Of a stretch of DNA of 64,000 nt, positions 40,062-48,064 are shown piece by piece (positions within the stretch are counted from its first letter, which is position 1; every line of letters begins with the position of its first letter). The translations under genes and the position numbers were made by a program. This stretch comes from Nocardia vinacea (GTDB lineage: Bacteria; Actinomycetota; Actinomycetes; Mycobacteriales; Mycobacteriaceae), in contig NZ_CP109149.1 of the NCBI RefSeq assembly GCF_035920345.1, positions 6,386,001 through 6,450,000 on the forward strand, written 5' to 3'. The notes under the pieces are model-generated. The model saw nothing but the letters and a program-made list of their open reading frames with translations. It was not told where the DNA came from and did no database searches.

Positions 40062-41288
40062 TTACCGGGCCGTTTCCGTCCAGGTGACCGGCAGTTCGTG
40101 GACGCCGTAGATGTTCATGTCGGTCCTGAGTTTCACCTCGTCGGCGGGGATGGCGAGTTCGAGGGTCGGGAAGCGACGCAGCAGTCCGTCGAAACCGGCG
40201 CGCATTTCGATGCGGGCCAGCTGCTGGCCGAGGCATTGGTGGATGCCGTGGCCGAAGGCCACCAGACCGCGGGCCCTGCGGTGGATGTCCAGGGTGTCGG
40301 AGTTGTGGAAGCGCCGAGGGTCGCGGTTGGCGGCCAGCAGCGAGATAACGACGGTCGATCCCTTGCCGATCGTTTCGCCGCCGAGTTCGATGTCCTCCGT
40401 GGCGTAGCGATAGAAGATATCGGCAACCGACAGGTAGCGCATGAGCTCCTCGACGGCATCGGGAACCAACTCCGGGTCGGCGCACAGTTCGGCCAGCTGC
40501 ACGGGGTGCTCCAAGAGCGCGAAGGTGCCGAGTCCCAGCATGTTGGCGGTGGTTTCGTGGCCAGCGAGCAGCAGCAGGAAGGCGATGCCGGTCAGTTCCT
40601 CGATGGTGAGGTCGTCATCGCGGGCCAGGTCGGACAGGATGTCCTCGCCGGGTTCGGCGCGTTTGCGCGTGACAAGTCCGGCCAGGTACATGGTCATTGC
40701 GCCGTACGCGGCCATCTTCTCCTCGAGCGCCTGGTCCTTGACCAGGAACTTGGCGGAGTTGACCTGGAAGGTGTCCCGGTCCTCGTAGGGGACACCGAGC
40801 AATTCGCAGATCACCAGCGAGGGCACCGGCAGCGCGAACGCTTTGACCAGGTCGACCGGCGGGGTCAGGCGCGCCATCTCGTCCAGTTGCCGCTCGACGA
40901 GGTCGATGATGTGCTCTTCGAGCTGCTTCATGCGCTTGACGGTGAAGGCGCCGGTGAGCTTGCGCCGCAACCGGGTGTGGTCCGGCGGGTCCATGGCGAC
41001 GAACAAGCCCGGAATCTGCGGGGAGGGTTCGGTAGCGACCGGCATGCCGGGAGTCTCGTACGGCACGTGGACAATGCCGATGTCCTGGCGGGAGCTGAAC
41101 CGGGTGTCGGCCATGAGCTGGCGGACCTCCTCGTAGCCGGTGACCAACCAGCCCTCGTGACCGTCGGGGAAGACGAGAGGACTGACCGGGCGAGCCTCGC
41201 GCAGCCGGCTGATTTCGCGAGGCGGGTCGAAGGGGCCCGCATTGCGGTCCATGGGGAGGCCGTGGGGGACGGGAACTGTTTCACTCAT
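40062..41288 (-). CDS. Cytochrome P450 (CYP105-like)
   Basis: The 408-residue P450 shows the I-helix LLLLAGHETTANM, the K-helix ELMRYLS (Glu-X-X-Arg), and the heme loop FGHGIHQCLGQQLAR with the axial Cys near residue 352. It also has the DPPDHTRLRRKL segment. Sequence style is that of CYP105/CYP107 bacterial hydroxylases of drugs and natural products. It lies about 100 bp after a one-cluster ferredoxin in the same direction and is the last gene of a run whose promoter carries SARP-type repeats. It is probably an inducible hydroxylase with unknown substrate. Confidence 0.92.
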   Translation of the reverse strand: MSETVPVPHGLPMDRNAGPFDPPREISRLREARPVSPLVFPDGHEGWLVTGYEEVRQLMADTRFSSRQDIGIVHVPYETPGMPVATEPSPQIPGLFVAMDPPDHTRLRRKLTGAFTVKRMKQLEEHIIDLVERQLDEMARLTPPVDLVKAFALPVPSLVICELLGVPYEDRDTFQVNSAKFLVKDQALEEKMAAYGAMTMYLAGLVTRKRAEPGEDILSDLARDDDLTIEELTGIAFLLLLAGHETTANMLGLGTFALLEHPVQLAELCADPELVPDAVEELMRYLSVADIFYRYATEDIELGGETIGKGSTVVISLLAANRDPRRFHNSDTLDIHRRARGLVAFGHGIHQCLGQQLARIEMRAGFDGLLRRFPTLELAIPADEVKLRTDMNIYGVHELPVTWTETAR

Positions 41289-41390
41289 CAGGTTTTCCTA
41301 ATCAGCTAGTAGCGATAAGTTGACCGGCCGACAGGCCGTAGAACCACGCAGCGTCTCCGTTGCGGGCGGTGGTGGGGAAGCCGGTTGGCG

Positions 41391-41591
41391 CTAATCGCCG
41401 GAGACGATGGTGATCGCGCCGGACGGGCACACTTCGGCGGCCTCGCGGACGGCCGGCTCCCGCTCGGGCGCGGGTGTGCGGTCCAGCGGCACCACCCGGC
41501 CGTCCGCGATGTCCTGGTCGAACACTCCGGGGGCGGTCAGGACGCACATGCCGGCGCCGATGCAGCGCTCCCGGTCCACTCTGAGTTCCAT
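41391..41591 (-). CDS. Small P450-partner ferredoxin (3Fe-4S type)
   Basis: The 66-residue ferredoxin has CIGAGMC near residue 10 with only two cysteines in the first motif and a single CPSGAI cysteine near the C-terminus. That is the three-Cys pattern of 3Fe-4S ferredoxins that feed actinobacterial P450s. It begins 4 bp after the stop of a 41-codon chimeric frame and is followed by the P450 gene after about 100 bp. That gap has no clear function; its GC-rich ACGGCCTGTCGGCCGGTC could form a hairpin. Confidence 0.9.
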   Translation of the reverse strand: MELRVDRERCIGAGMCVLTAPGVFDQDIADGRVVPLDRTPAPEREPAVREAAEVCPSGAITIVSGD

Positions 41592-41594
41592 CGG

Positions 41595-41720
41595 TTATCC
41601 CTTGTTCCAAGTGACCGGGAAGGAGCGCACGCCGTCGCTGAGCGCGTCGGTGCCATCGGGGAACGCCTTGTCCCCGTATGCCTTCCGCAGTCCAGAAGCT
41701 GAAATTGCTGAACTATTCAC
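41595..41720 (-). pseudogene. 41-codon chimera of ABC ATPase start and P450 end
   Basis: The frame from GTG 41720 encodes SSAISASGLRKAYGDK, nearly identical to the first residues of the exporter ATPase at 47953 (TTSAIAASGLRKAYGDK). It then switches to SDGVRSFPVTWNKG, which looks like the last residues of a P450 (the intact P450 here ends ...GVHELPVTW). The promoter region in front is also shared. This is best explained by recombination that fused a copied promoter and gene start to the tail of a lost P450 gene. It may still be translated as the first, leaderless, frame of the ferredoxin-P450 transcript. Confidence 0.6.
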
Positions 41721-41738
41721 ATGAACACTGTCGCCAGC

Positions 41739-41771
41739 CCGGCTGATATCGACCTGACACCGACCTGACAC
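41739..41771 (-). promoter_or_regulatory. SARP-type direct repeats, ferredoxin-P450 promoter
   Basis: Read leftward: GTGTCAGGTCG, GTGTCAGGTCG, ATATCAGCCGG, in exact 11-bp register. Eight bp later comes CAGTGT as a -10-like hexamer, and 6 bp later the GTG of the chimeric frame. SARP activators bind heptamer repeats with 11-bp period ending 8 bp before -10. Confidence 0.7.
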
Positions 41772-41785
41772 GGTGTTCGACCTGG

Positions 41786-41860
41786 TCACACGGCCGCCGC
41801 CGCGCCCAGCGAATTACCGGCCAGCACAACGTCGTCCATCTCCGTTACGGTCGGAACCCC
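41786..41860 (-). pseudogene. Fragment of an alpha/beta-hydrolase gene
   Basis: A short leftward frame ends GVPTVTEMDDVVLAGNSLG then AAAAV and stop. MDDVVLAGNSLG is a typical nucleophile-elbow stretch (G-N-S-L-G) of alpha/beta hydrolases. The sequence breaks off just after the elbow, exactly where the SARP-type promoter repeat begins. It is probably a truncated relic; only about 25 codons are recognisable. Confidence 0.35.
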
Positions 41861-41978
41861 GTGCTGGCGTTGATCGTCGTAGTGGCGAGCGCAAAGTCGC
41901 GTGAGCCCCCACCGAAGCCCCGCCCATAGAACACGCCTTCCTTTTGCGACCCTCGCGGTTAGAAGCGGCCACCCCGGT

Positions 41979-42003
41979 GCACGACGCCGATGTGGCGTCG
42001 TGC
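41979..42003 (-). terminator. 10-bp hairpin after DUF4097 gene
   Basis: GCACGACGCC-GATGT-GGCGTCGTGC is a perfect stem 50 bp beyond the DUF4097-like stop and probably ends that transcript. Confidence 0.55.
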
Positions 42004-42053
42004 AGCCGGTAGCGGTTTGCGGAAGCAGGCCCGGGGTGCCGGAGCCGGGTGCA

Positions 42054-42698
42054 CTAGGCGGCGATGGCGTGCCGAATGATGATGTTGCCGTATGAGTTTC
42101 GCGCATACACCTGCACGGTGTCCGCATTGCGTTCCGCGCGGTCGACCGGTTGCATCTGGTTCTGCACGGTGCCGTACTGGGCGTTGGTTTCCAGCCGGGC
42201 CGCGCTGCCCGGATGGATGCCCACCTCCAGCTCGCCCATGGAGGTTTCCAGCCGGAGCACGCCGCGCGATGCTTCGCCGATGCGGATATTGCCCTTGGCG
42301 GTTTTCGCGGTCACCGAACCGCGCGGGCGCTCGACGATGATGTCTCCGGCAGCGATCTCCAGGTCGCACTGGCCGAGTTCGCCGGCGCCGAGCAATCGGC
42401 CCACACCGGCGGTGCCATCGAGCCGGGAGCCGGTGGGCACCTCGATGGTCACCTCGATCGACGGGTTGCCGCCGAACGGTGTGTAGGTCCGCCAGTCTTT
42501 CGGCGTTTTCACGGTCAGGGTGCCCGCGACGAAATCGACCTCGGTCTGCTCGGCGGCGCGCACGTCACCCTTCTTGGACGCATCGGCCGGCCGGACCTCG
42601 ACGATGGTGTCGATGCGGTCGGAGGCGATGACCGTGACGTTGCCGGAGAGCACCTCGACGGTGACGGCGATCGGTTCCGGGGTCTGGAACGTAGTCAT
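42054..42698 (-). CDS. DUF4097-like beta-helix protein
   Basis: The 214-residue protein is made of short alternating strands with repeated patterns (NVTVIAS, GTLTVKTPK, GDIIVERPRGSVTAKTAKGNIRIGE, GELEVG). They resemble the DUF4097/DUF4098 putative adhesin family, which forms a right-handed beta-helix. No signal peptide or membrane segment is present, so it is probably cytosolic. ATG 42698 has a GAAGGAG site. Its promoter carries the same 11-bp repeats as the ferredoxin-P450 and exporter promoters. It lies divergent from the SARP regulator. Such proteins often accompany actinobacterial ABC exporters, role unknown. Confidence 0.78.
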   Translation of the reverse strand: MTTFQTPEPIAVTVEVLSGNVTVIASDRIDTIVEVRPADASKKGDVRAAEQTEVDFVAGTLTVKTPKDWRTYTPFGGNPSIEVTIEVPTGSRLDGTAGVGRLLGAGELGQCDLEIAAGDIIVERPRGSVTAKTAKGNIRIGEASRGVLRLETSMGELEVGIHPGSAARLETNAQYGTVQNQMQPVDRAERNADTVQVYARNSYGNIIIRHAIAA

Positions 42699-43015
42699 GG
42701 CTGTAACTCCTTCAGCGTGGTGTGTTAATTGGGAGGCCGGGTCAGCGGACCCAGCCGGTGGTTGCCGTGTTGATGACATGAACACTGTCGCGAGCCCGGC
42801 TGATATCGACCTGACACCGATCTGACACGCGCACTGACATGGCGTTCGGCCTGGTCACAGCCGACAAAGGAGTGCCGAACAGGGACCGAGCCACGCGCGA
42901 CAATGCCGCATATCGCGCGGTCGGCGGCATCGAATGGACCGCCCGGCAACATGTTCCGCCATCGGAGCGTGGTCATCCGAGGGGCGGGCCGCGCTGATCT
43001 CTCGTTCACGGCAGA
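42699..43015. promoter_or_regulatory. Divergent promoter region of DUF4097 gene and SARP gene
   Basis: No gene lies in these 317 bp. The left half is the long leader of the DUF4097 gene. The middle has SARP-type repeats at 42796-42840. The right 150 bp should contain the SARP gene promoter, for which I see no clear -10/-35 pair. The whole left portion is homologous to the regions at 41715-41790 and 47950-48040. Confidence 0.65.
42796..42840 (-). promoter_or_regulatory. SARP-type direct repeats, DUF4097 promoter
   Basis: Read leftward: a degenerate ATGTCAGTGC, then GTGTCAGATCG, GTGTCAGGTCG, ATATCAGCCGG in 11-bp register, then 8 bp to CAGTGT. The last two units are identical to those of the ferredoxin-P450 promoter. 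Confidence 0.7.
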
Positions 43016-46000
43016 ATGGTCCGGGTGCAGATCGGGATGCTTGGACCGCTCGAAATCCGACTAGATGACGGCGGATTGATCGAGGTACCGGGCACCCGGT
43101 TACGGGCGCTGTTGATCGCCCTTGCGCTCGAACCCGGCCGCGCGGTCCCGAAAGCGACGCTGGTCGACTGGATTTGGGGTGAACAGCCGCCCTCCGATGC
43201 GGCGAACGCCCTGCAGGCACTGGTCTCCCGGCTGCGGAGGGTGCTGCCGGACGGGTCGCTGGACGTGCAGGCGGGCGGATACCGGCTCACGGTGGAATCC
43301 GACGCTGTCGACGCCGTGCGGTTCGAACAGCTTCTCGACCAGGCCCGCGGCGGTGACCACGTACAACAGGCCGAACTGCTGCGCGAGGCCCTCGGCCTGT
43401 GGCGCGGTGCGCTGATGCAGGACATCGGTGTGCAGGACAGTGCGGCCCTCGACGTGGTGATCACCCGCCTCGAGGGGCTGCGCCTGACCGCCATGGAGGA
43501 TCTGTACGAAGCGGAGATCCGCCTCGGCCGGGGTGCGGAGCTGGTCGCCGAGCTGACCGAGCTGGTGGCCCGGCATCCGGTGCGGGAACGGCTCGTCGCC
43601 GCGCTGATGCGGGCATTGGTCGCCGCGGGTCGTGGCGCCGAAGCACTGGTCGTGTACCAACGTGCCAGGGAAGCACTCGCCGACACGCTGGGCGTGGATC
43701 CCGCACCGGAACTCTCCGCACTGCACGTTGCGCTGCTGCGCGGCGAAATCGGAGCGCAGGACAACGACCGCAAGACGAACCTGCGGGCCGAGTTGACCAG
43801 CTTCGTCGGCAAGAACGGGGACATTGCCGCGGTGCGCGAACTCATTGCGGCACACCGGCTCACCACGGTGACCGGGCCCGGTGGCTCAGGGAAAACCAGG
43901 CTGGCCCTGGAAACCGCACGGACCCTGCTCGACGACCTACCGGACGGGGCCTGGCTGGTCGAACTGGCGTCCGTCGGCGCAAGTGGTGACGTGGCACAAT
44001 CTGCGCTCGCCGCACTCGGGCTCCGGGATGCGCTGCTCGGCGCCGCACCGAATGCGGAACCGATGGACCGGCTCATCGCGGCGCTCCGCGAGCGCGAGAC
44101 GTTGTTGATCCTGGACAACTGTGAACACGTGATCGACGCCGCGGCGGCATTCGCCCACCGGCTGCTCGGGGAATGCCGGCGGCTGCGGATCCTTGCGACG
44201 AGCAGGGAATCGCTCGGCATCACGGGCGAGGCGTTATGGCAGGTCGTGCCGCTGGCGTTGCCCGCGGAGGACGCAGACCCCGGCGAGATCGAGTCCTCCC
44301 CGGCCGTTCGGCTGCTGCGGGACCGGGCCGGTGCGGTGCACAAGGATCTCGCGGCCGATGCCCGCACACTGTCGACCATGGCGCGCGTCTGCCGGGCGCT
44401 CGACGGGATACCGCTGGCGATCGAACTGGCCGCGGCCAGACTGCGCACCATGTCCCTCGATCAGCTCGCCAACCGCCTCGACGATCGGTTCCGCCTGCTG
44501 ACCGGCGGCAGCCGTACCGCGATTCCACAGCACCGGACGTTGCGAGCGGTGGTCGACTGGAGCTGGGAGCTGCTCACCGACGCCGAACGGATGGTGCTGC
44601 GCAGGCTCGCGGTGTTCTCCGGCGGCGCGAGTTTGGAGGCGGCCGAGCAGGTCTGCGCGGATACGGGGGGCGGACCGGAAGGGCAGGGGACGGGGGGCGG
44701 GCCCGAAGGGCAGGGGGGTGGGAAGAACACAGCGGTCGAGCGGTGGGAGGTGCTGGAGCTGCTGACCGCGCTGACCGAGAAATCGCTGCTGCTCACCGTG
44801 GAGGACAGTGCTCCTCCCACCGGCTCGCCCGGTGGGCCGCGCTATCGGATGCTCGACACGATCAAGCAGTACGCCCGGGACCGGCTCGTGGAGTCGGGGG
44901 AATCGGAGCTTGTACGCCGAGAGCATCTTTCGTACGTCACCGAACTCACCGCGACCGCGGAGCCGCACCTGCGCCGCACCGACCAGCTGGTGTGGCTCGC
45001 CACGCTCGAGGCCGAGCACGACAACATCGCCGTCGCGATGCGTGGCGCGCTCGCGGCCGGGGACGCGGTCGGAGCGATGCGGCTCGCGGCGGCAGCGGGC
45101 TGGTACTGGTGGCTCAGCGGGCACAAGGCCGAGGGCATGGAGCTGATCACCGCGGCCGCCGACCTGCCCGGCGAGGTGGACGATGAGACCCTGGCCATCG
45201 TGTACGGGCTGATCGTGCACTTCATGTCCTCCGGACCGAGTGACGAGCGCCAGATGGACGAATGGATCCACAAGGCATACCGGTTCAGCCGGCGAAGTCG
45301 CTCCCGCTACCCGCTGCTGGCGTTCACCGCCGCGCTGGAACATATGTTGCAGGGGCCGGACCAGTATCTGTCCGCGTTCGAACCGCTGCTCACCGACGAA
45401 GACCCCTGGGTGCGTGCACTGGCCCGGCTGCTCCTGGGCAGGATGCGGATCGTGCTCGGCCAGGACGGGCGGGAGGCGGACGAGTATCTCGAGACTGCGC
45501 TCGCCGAGTTCCGGGCCATCGGCGAGCGCTGGGGGATTTCGTTCGCGCTCACCGAGCTGGCGGATCGAATCGCGGTGCGCGGCGAATTCGCCACTGCCTG
45601 CGCGTATTTCGATCAGGCGATCGCGGTGGTCACCGAGGTGGGCACGATCGACGATGTCGTCCGGATGCGCTCGCGGCAGGCGCAGCTGTACTGGCTACTG
45701 GGTGATGCGGAGGCGAGCGTGGCGGCCATGGGCGAGGCGCAACGGTGCGCGGATCAGTCCGCCTGGCCGAACACACTGGCCGTTTTGGCCCTGGAGAAGG
45801 CGGAGCTGGCCCGTTGGAACGGCGACACCGAGCAGACATACCGGCAGATCGGCGTCGCGACAACCGCGCTGGGCAGCGATGCGGAGCAGGCGCAGATCAG
45901 GGCGGTGACACACAACCTGCTGGGCTACCTCGCAGACGGTCTCGACGAAGCCCGCGAGGAATACACAGCGGCCTTCCGGGCGGCGTCCGAGGCCGGATAC

Positions 46001-46252
46001 GCGCCCCTGCTCGCCCAGGTACTCGTCGGGATCGCGGACCTGGCGCTGCGTGCCGACCAAATCGAGCAGGCCGTGCGCCTGCTCGCGGCGAGTGCCGGAG
46101 TACGCGGACTGCCCGATCGTTCCCAACCGGATGTGGCTCGCATCGAGCAGACAGCGCGACATCGCCTCGGTGAAGCGCGCTTCACCGAGGCGATGAGGGA
46201 GGGTGCGGAGGCGGACTGGCGTGAACTGGTCGCGACTACGCTCGCTTGTTGA
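43016..46252 (+). CDS. Large SARP/AfsR-type transcriptional activator
   Basis: The 1078-residue regulator has an OmpR-like winged helix at about residues 1-95 (TRLRALLIALALEPGRAV, NALQALVSRLRRVLPDG). A bacterial transcriptional activation domain runs to about 245. An NB-ARC-type ATPase follows with Walker A GPGGSGKTRLAL near 285 and LLILDNCEHV near 362. C-terminal TPR-like helices complete it. A Gly/Gln-rich linker near 551-569 is duplicated (GGGPEGQG). Such regulators activate antibiotic and resistance clusters by binding 11-bp-spaced repeats near -35. Three promoters around it carry such repeats. ATG 43016 or GTG 43025 are both possible starts. Confidence 0.9.
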   Translation: MVRVQIGMLGPLEIRLDDGGLIEVPGTRLRALLIALALEPGRAVPKATLVDWIWGEQPPSDAANALQALVSRLRRVLPDGSLDVQAGGYRLTVESDAVDAVRFEQLLDQARGGDHVQQAELLREALGLWRGALMQDIGVQDSAALDVVITRLEGLRLTAMEDLYEAEIRLGRGAELVAELTELVARHPVRERLVAALMRALVAAGRGAEALVVYQRAREALADTLGVDPAPELSALHVALLRGEIGAQDNDRKTNLRAELTSFVGKNGDIAAVRELIAAHRLTTVTGPGGSGKTRLALETARTLLDDLPDGAWLVELASVGASGDVAQSALAALGLRDALLGAAPNAEPMDRLIAALRERETLLILDNCEHVIDAAAAFAHRLLGECRRLRILATSRESLGITGEALWQVVPLALPAEDADPGEIESSPAVRLLRDRAGAVHKDLAADARTLSTMARVCRALDGIPLAIELAAARLRTMSLDQLANRLDDRFRLLTGGSRTAIPQHRTLRAVVDWSWELLTDAERMVLRRLAVFSGGASLEAAEQVCADTGGGPEGQGTGGGPEGQGGGKNTAVERWEVLELLTALTEKSLLLTVEDSAPPTGSPGGPRYRMLDTIKQYARDRLVESGESELVRREHLSYVTELTATAEPHLRRTDQLVWLATLEAEHDNIAVAMRGALAAGDAVGAMRLAAAAGWYWWLSGHKAEGMELITAAADLPGEVDDETLAIVYGLIVHFMSSGPSDERQMDEWIHKAYRFSRRSRSRYPLLAFTAALEHMLQGPDQYLSAFEPLLTDEDPWVRALARLLLGRMRIVLGQDGREADEYLETALAEFRAIGERWGISFALTELADRIAVRGEFATACAYFDQAIAVVTEVGTIDDVVRMRSRQAQLYWLLGDAEASVAAMGEAQRCADQSAWPNTLAVLALEKAELARWNGDTEQTYRQIGVATTALGSDAEQAQIRAVTHNLLGYLADGLDEAREEYTAAFRAASEAGYAPLLAQVLVGIADLALRADQIEQAVRLLAASAGVRGLPDRSQPDVARIEQTARHRLGEARFTEAMREGAEADWRELVATTLAC

Positions 46253-47012
46253 ACGTGGCACGTGACCACAGGTATCCGACGATGGCGAACCCGGCACACC
46301 AGGCGAGCGCCGCGGCCGTGTAGCCGCCTGACGGGTGACCGTTGAGAAATCCACGCAACGCTTCGATGATCGGCGTGAAGGGCTGATACTGCGCGAACTG
46401 CCGGACGCCCTGTCCCATCTTGTCGGCCGGCACGACCGCGCTGCTGACAAAGGGCAGCATGATCAGCGGCACCACGCCCATGCCCGCGGATTCCGGAGTT
46501 TTCGCGGCCATACCCAACGCGACCGTGAGCCAGGAGGCCGCGAAAGACGTCGCCGCCATGATGCCGATCGCGCCGAGCCAGTCGAATGCGGTCGCGGCCG
46601 GCCGGAACCCCAGCGCGAAGGCCACACCGATAACGGCCGCGATGGCTACCGCATTGGTCAGTATGGTGGCCACGACGTGACCGGTCAGTACGGCGCTACG
46701 GGAGACATCCATAACCTTGAACCGGTTGATGATGCCCTTCGCCATGTCGGAGCTCACCGATACCGCGGTGCCCGACAACCCGTAGCTGATGGCCAGCAGA
46801 ATCATGCCCGGTGTCGCGTAATCGATGTAGTGTTCGCCGACATCGAAGGCGCTGCCGAACACGTACACGAAGATCAACATCATCACGACCGGCATCAGAG
46901 CCGCGTTGAATACCGTGACCGGCGTCCGGGCGATGTGTTTGAAGTTGCGCCGCAGCATGATCGTCGAATCGGCCAGCGGTGCGAATGTGTTTACCGAAGA
47001 AATGGTGCTCAT
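46236..47012 (-). CDS. DrrB-like ABC-2 permease
   Basis: The 258-residue permease has six hydrophobic segments and the family layout of daunorubicin-type exporters (PVTVFNAALMPVVMMLIFVYV near residue 32, PLIMLPFVSSAVVP near 178). It overlaps the ATPase gene by 4 bp and its 3' end overlaps the end of the oppositely oriented SARP gene by 17 bp. With the ATPase it should export a hydrophobic small molecule, perhaps the substrate or product of the P450. Confidence 0.88.
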   Translation of the reverse strand: MSTISSVNTFAPLADSTIMLRRNFKHIARTPVTVFNAALMPVVMMLIFVYVFGSAFDVGEHYIDYATPGMILLAISYGLSGTAVSVSSDMAKGIINRFKVMDVSRSAVLTGHVVATILTNAVAIAAVIGVAFALGFRPAATAFDWLGAIGIMAATSFAASWLTVALGMAAKTPESAGMGVVPLIMLPFVSSAVVPADKMGQGVRQFAQYQPFTPIIEALRGFLNGHPSGGYTAAALAWCAGFAIVGYLWSRATFNKRA

Positions 47013-47953
47013 TGTGCGTTGGCCTCCGTGGTCGCGTGACCGGTCAGGGAAAGGAAAACATCATCGAGGTCGGGGGTGTGGACGGAGACCTCCGCGGCCT
47101 CGATCGCGATTTCGGCGAGCCGATCCAGCAGGTGGCGCAATGATTTCGTGCCGCCGTCGCCCGGCACCCGCAAGGTCAGAGCCTCGTCGTCCCGGGTAGA
47201 GCCGGGCAGGATCCGCGCCGCCGCATCCAGTTCCACGACCGTGGTGAACCGGAGCCGGATGTGGCTGCCCGGTACCCGGCGCTTGAGATCGTCGGGAGTG
47301 CCCTCGGCGACTATCCGGCCCTGGTCGAGCACCGCGATCCGGTCGGCCAACTGATCGGCTTCCTCGAGATACTGGGTGGTGAGGAAGATCGTCACACCAT
47401 CGGCCGTCAAATCCCGCACGATTTCCCACATCGTGCGGCGGCTACGCGGATCCAGCCCCGTTGTCGGCTCGTCCAGGAAGACGATGTCCGGCCTGGTGAC
47501 CAGCGTCATCGCCAGGTCCAGCTTCCGGCGCATACCGCCGGAATAGGTCGCCGCCCGCTTTCGCGCCGACTCCACCAGATCGAACCGTTCCAGCAGTTCG
47601 GTGATCACCCGCTTGCTCTCGCCGCCCCGCAGACGGTGCAGATCCGCCATCAACTGCAGGTTCTCTTCCCCCGTCAGCAGATCATCCACCGCCGCGAACT
47701 GACCGGTGACCCCGATCGCCGCGCGCACCGCCTTGGTCTCGGACGCGATATCGTGCCCGGCGACATGCGCCGTGCCGCCATCGGCCTTCAACAGCGTGGT
47801 CAGCACGTTCACTGTCGTCGTCTTACCCGCCCCATTCGGACCGAGCAGCGAAAAAATCGTGCCGGCACCGATATTCAAATCAATGCCATCGAGGACGACC
47901 TTGTCCCCGTAGGCCTTCCGCAGCCCGGAAGCCGCAATTGCTGAAGTTGTCAT
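47009..47953 (-). CDS. DrrA-like ABC exporter ATPase
   Basis: From ATG 47953 the 314-residue protein has Walker A GPNGAGKTTTVNVL near residue 39, signature YSGGMRRKLDLAMTL, Walker B IVFLDEPTTGLDPRSR, and a C-terminal DrrA-type domain ending FLSLTGHA. A -10-like CAGTCG ends only 4 bp before ATG, so the mRNA is probably leaderless. The promoter carries SARP-type 11-bp repeats. Its first 16 codons recur at the 5' end of the chimeric frame at 41720. Confidence 0.92.
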   Translation of the reverse strand: MTTSAIAASGLRKAYGDKVVLDGIDLNIGAGTIFSLLGPNGAGKTTTVNVLTTLLKADGGTAHVAGHDIASETKAVRAAIGVTGQFAAVDDLLTGEENLQLMADLHRLRGGESKRVITELLERFDLVESARKRAATYSGGMRRKLDLAMTLVTRPDIVFLDEPTTGLDPRSRRTMWEIVRDLTADGVTIFLTTQYLEEADQLADRIAVLDQGRIVAEGTPDDLKRRVPGSHIRLRFTTVVELDAAARILPGSTRDDEALTLRVPGDGGTKSLRHLLDRLAEIAIEAAEVSVHTPDLDDVFLSLTGHATTEANAQ

Positions 47954-47971
47954 GCGACGACTGTCAACGGT

Positions 47972-48016
47972 CGGCCTGATACTGACCTGACACCGACCTG
48001 ACACGTCCACTGACGC
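47972..48016 (-). promoter_or_regulatory. SARP-type direct repeats, exporter promoter
   Basis: Read leftward: GCGTCAGTGG (12 bp off), then GTGTCAGGTCG, GTGTCAGGTCA, GTATCAGGCCG in exact 11-bp steps, 8 bp, CAGTCG, and ATG 4 bp later. Same architecture as at 41739 and 42796. Confidence 0.7.
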
Positions 48017-48064
48017 GGTGTTCGACCTGGTCACCTCGGACAAGCCGACATCGATCCGCGGCCA

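Noticed and set aside
41289..41390. Possible short frame ending DAAWFYGLSAGQLIATS between ferredoxin and P450 genes
   Set aside because: It is out of frame with both neighbours, has no start or ribosome-binding site of its own, and no family could be recognised; it may be another relic.
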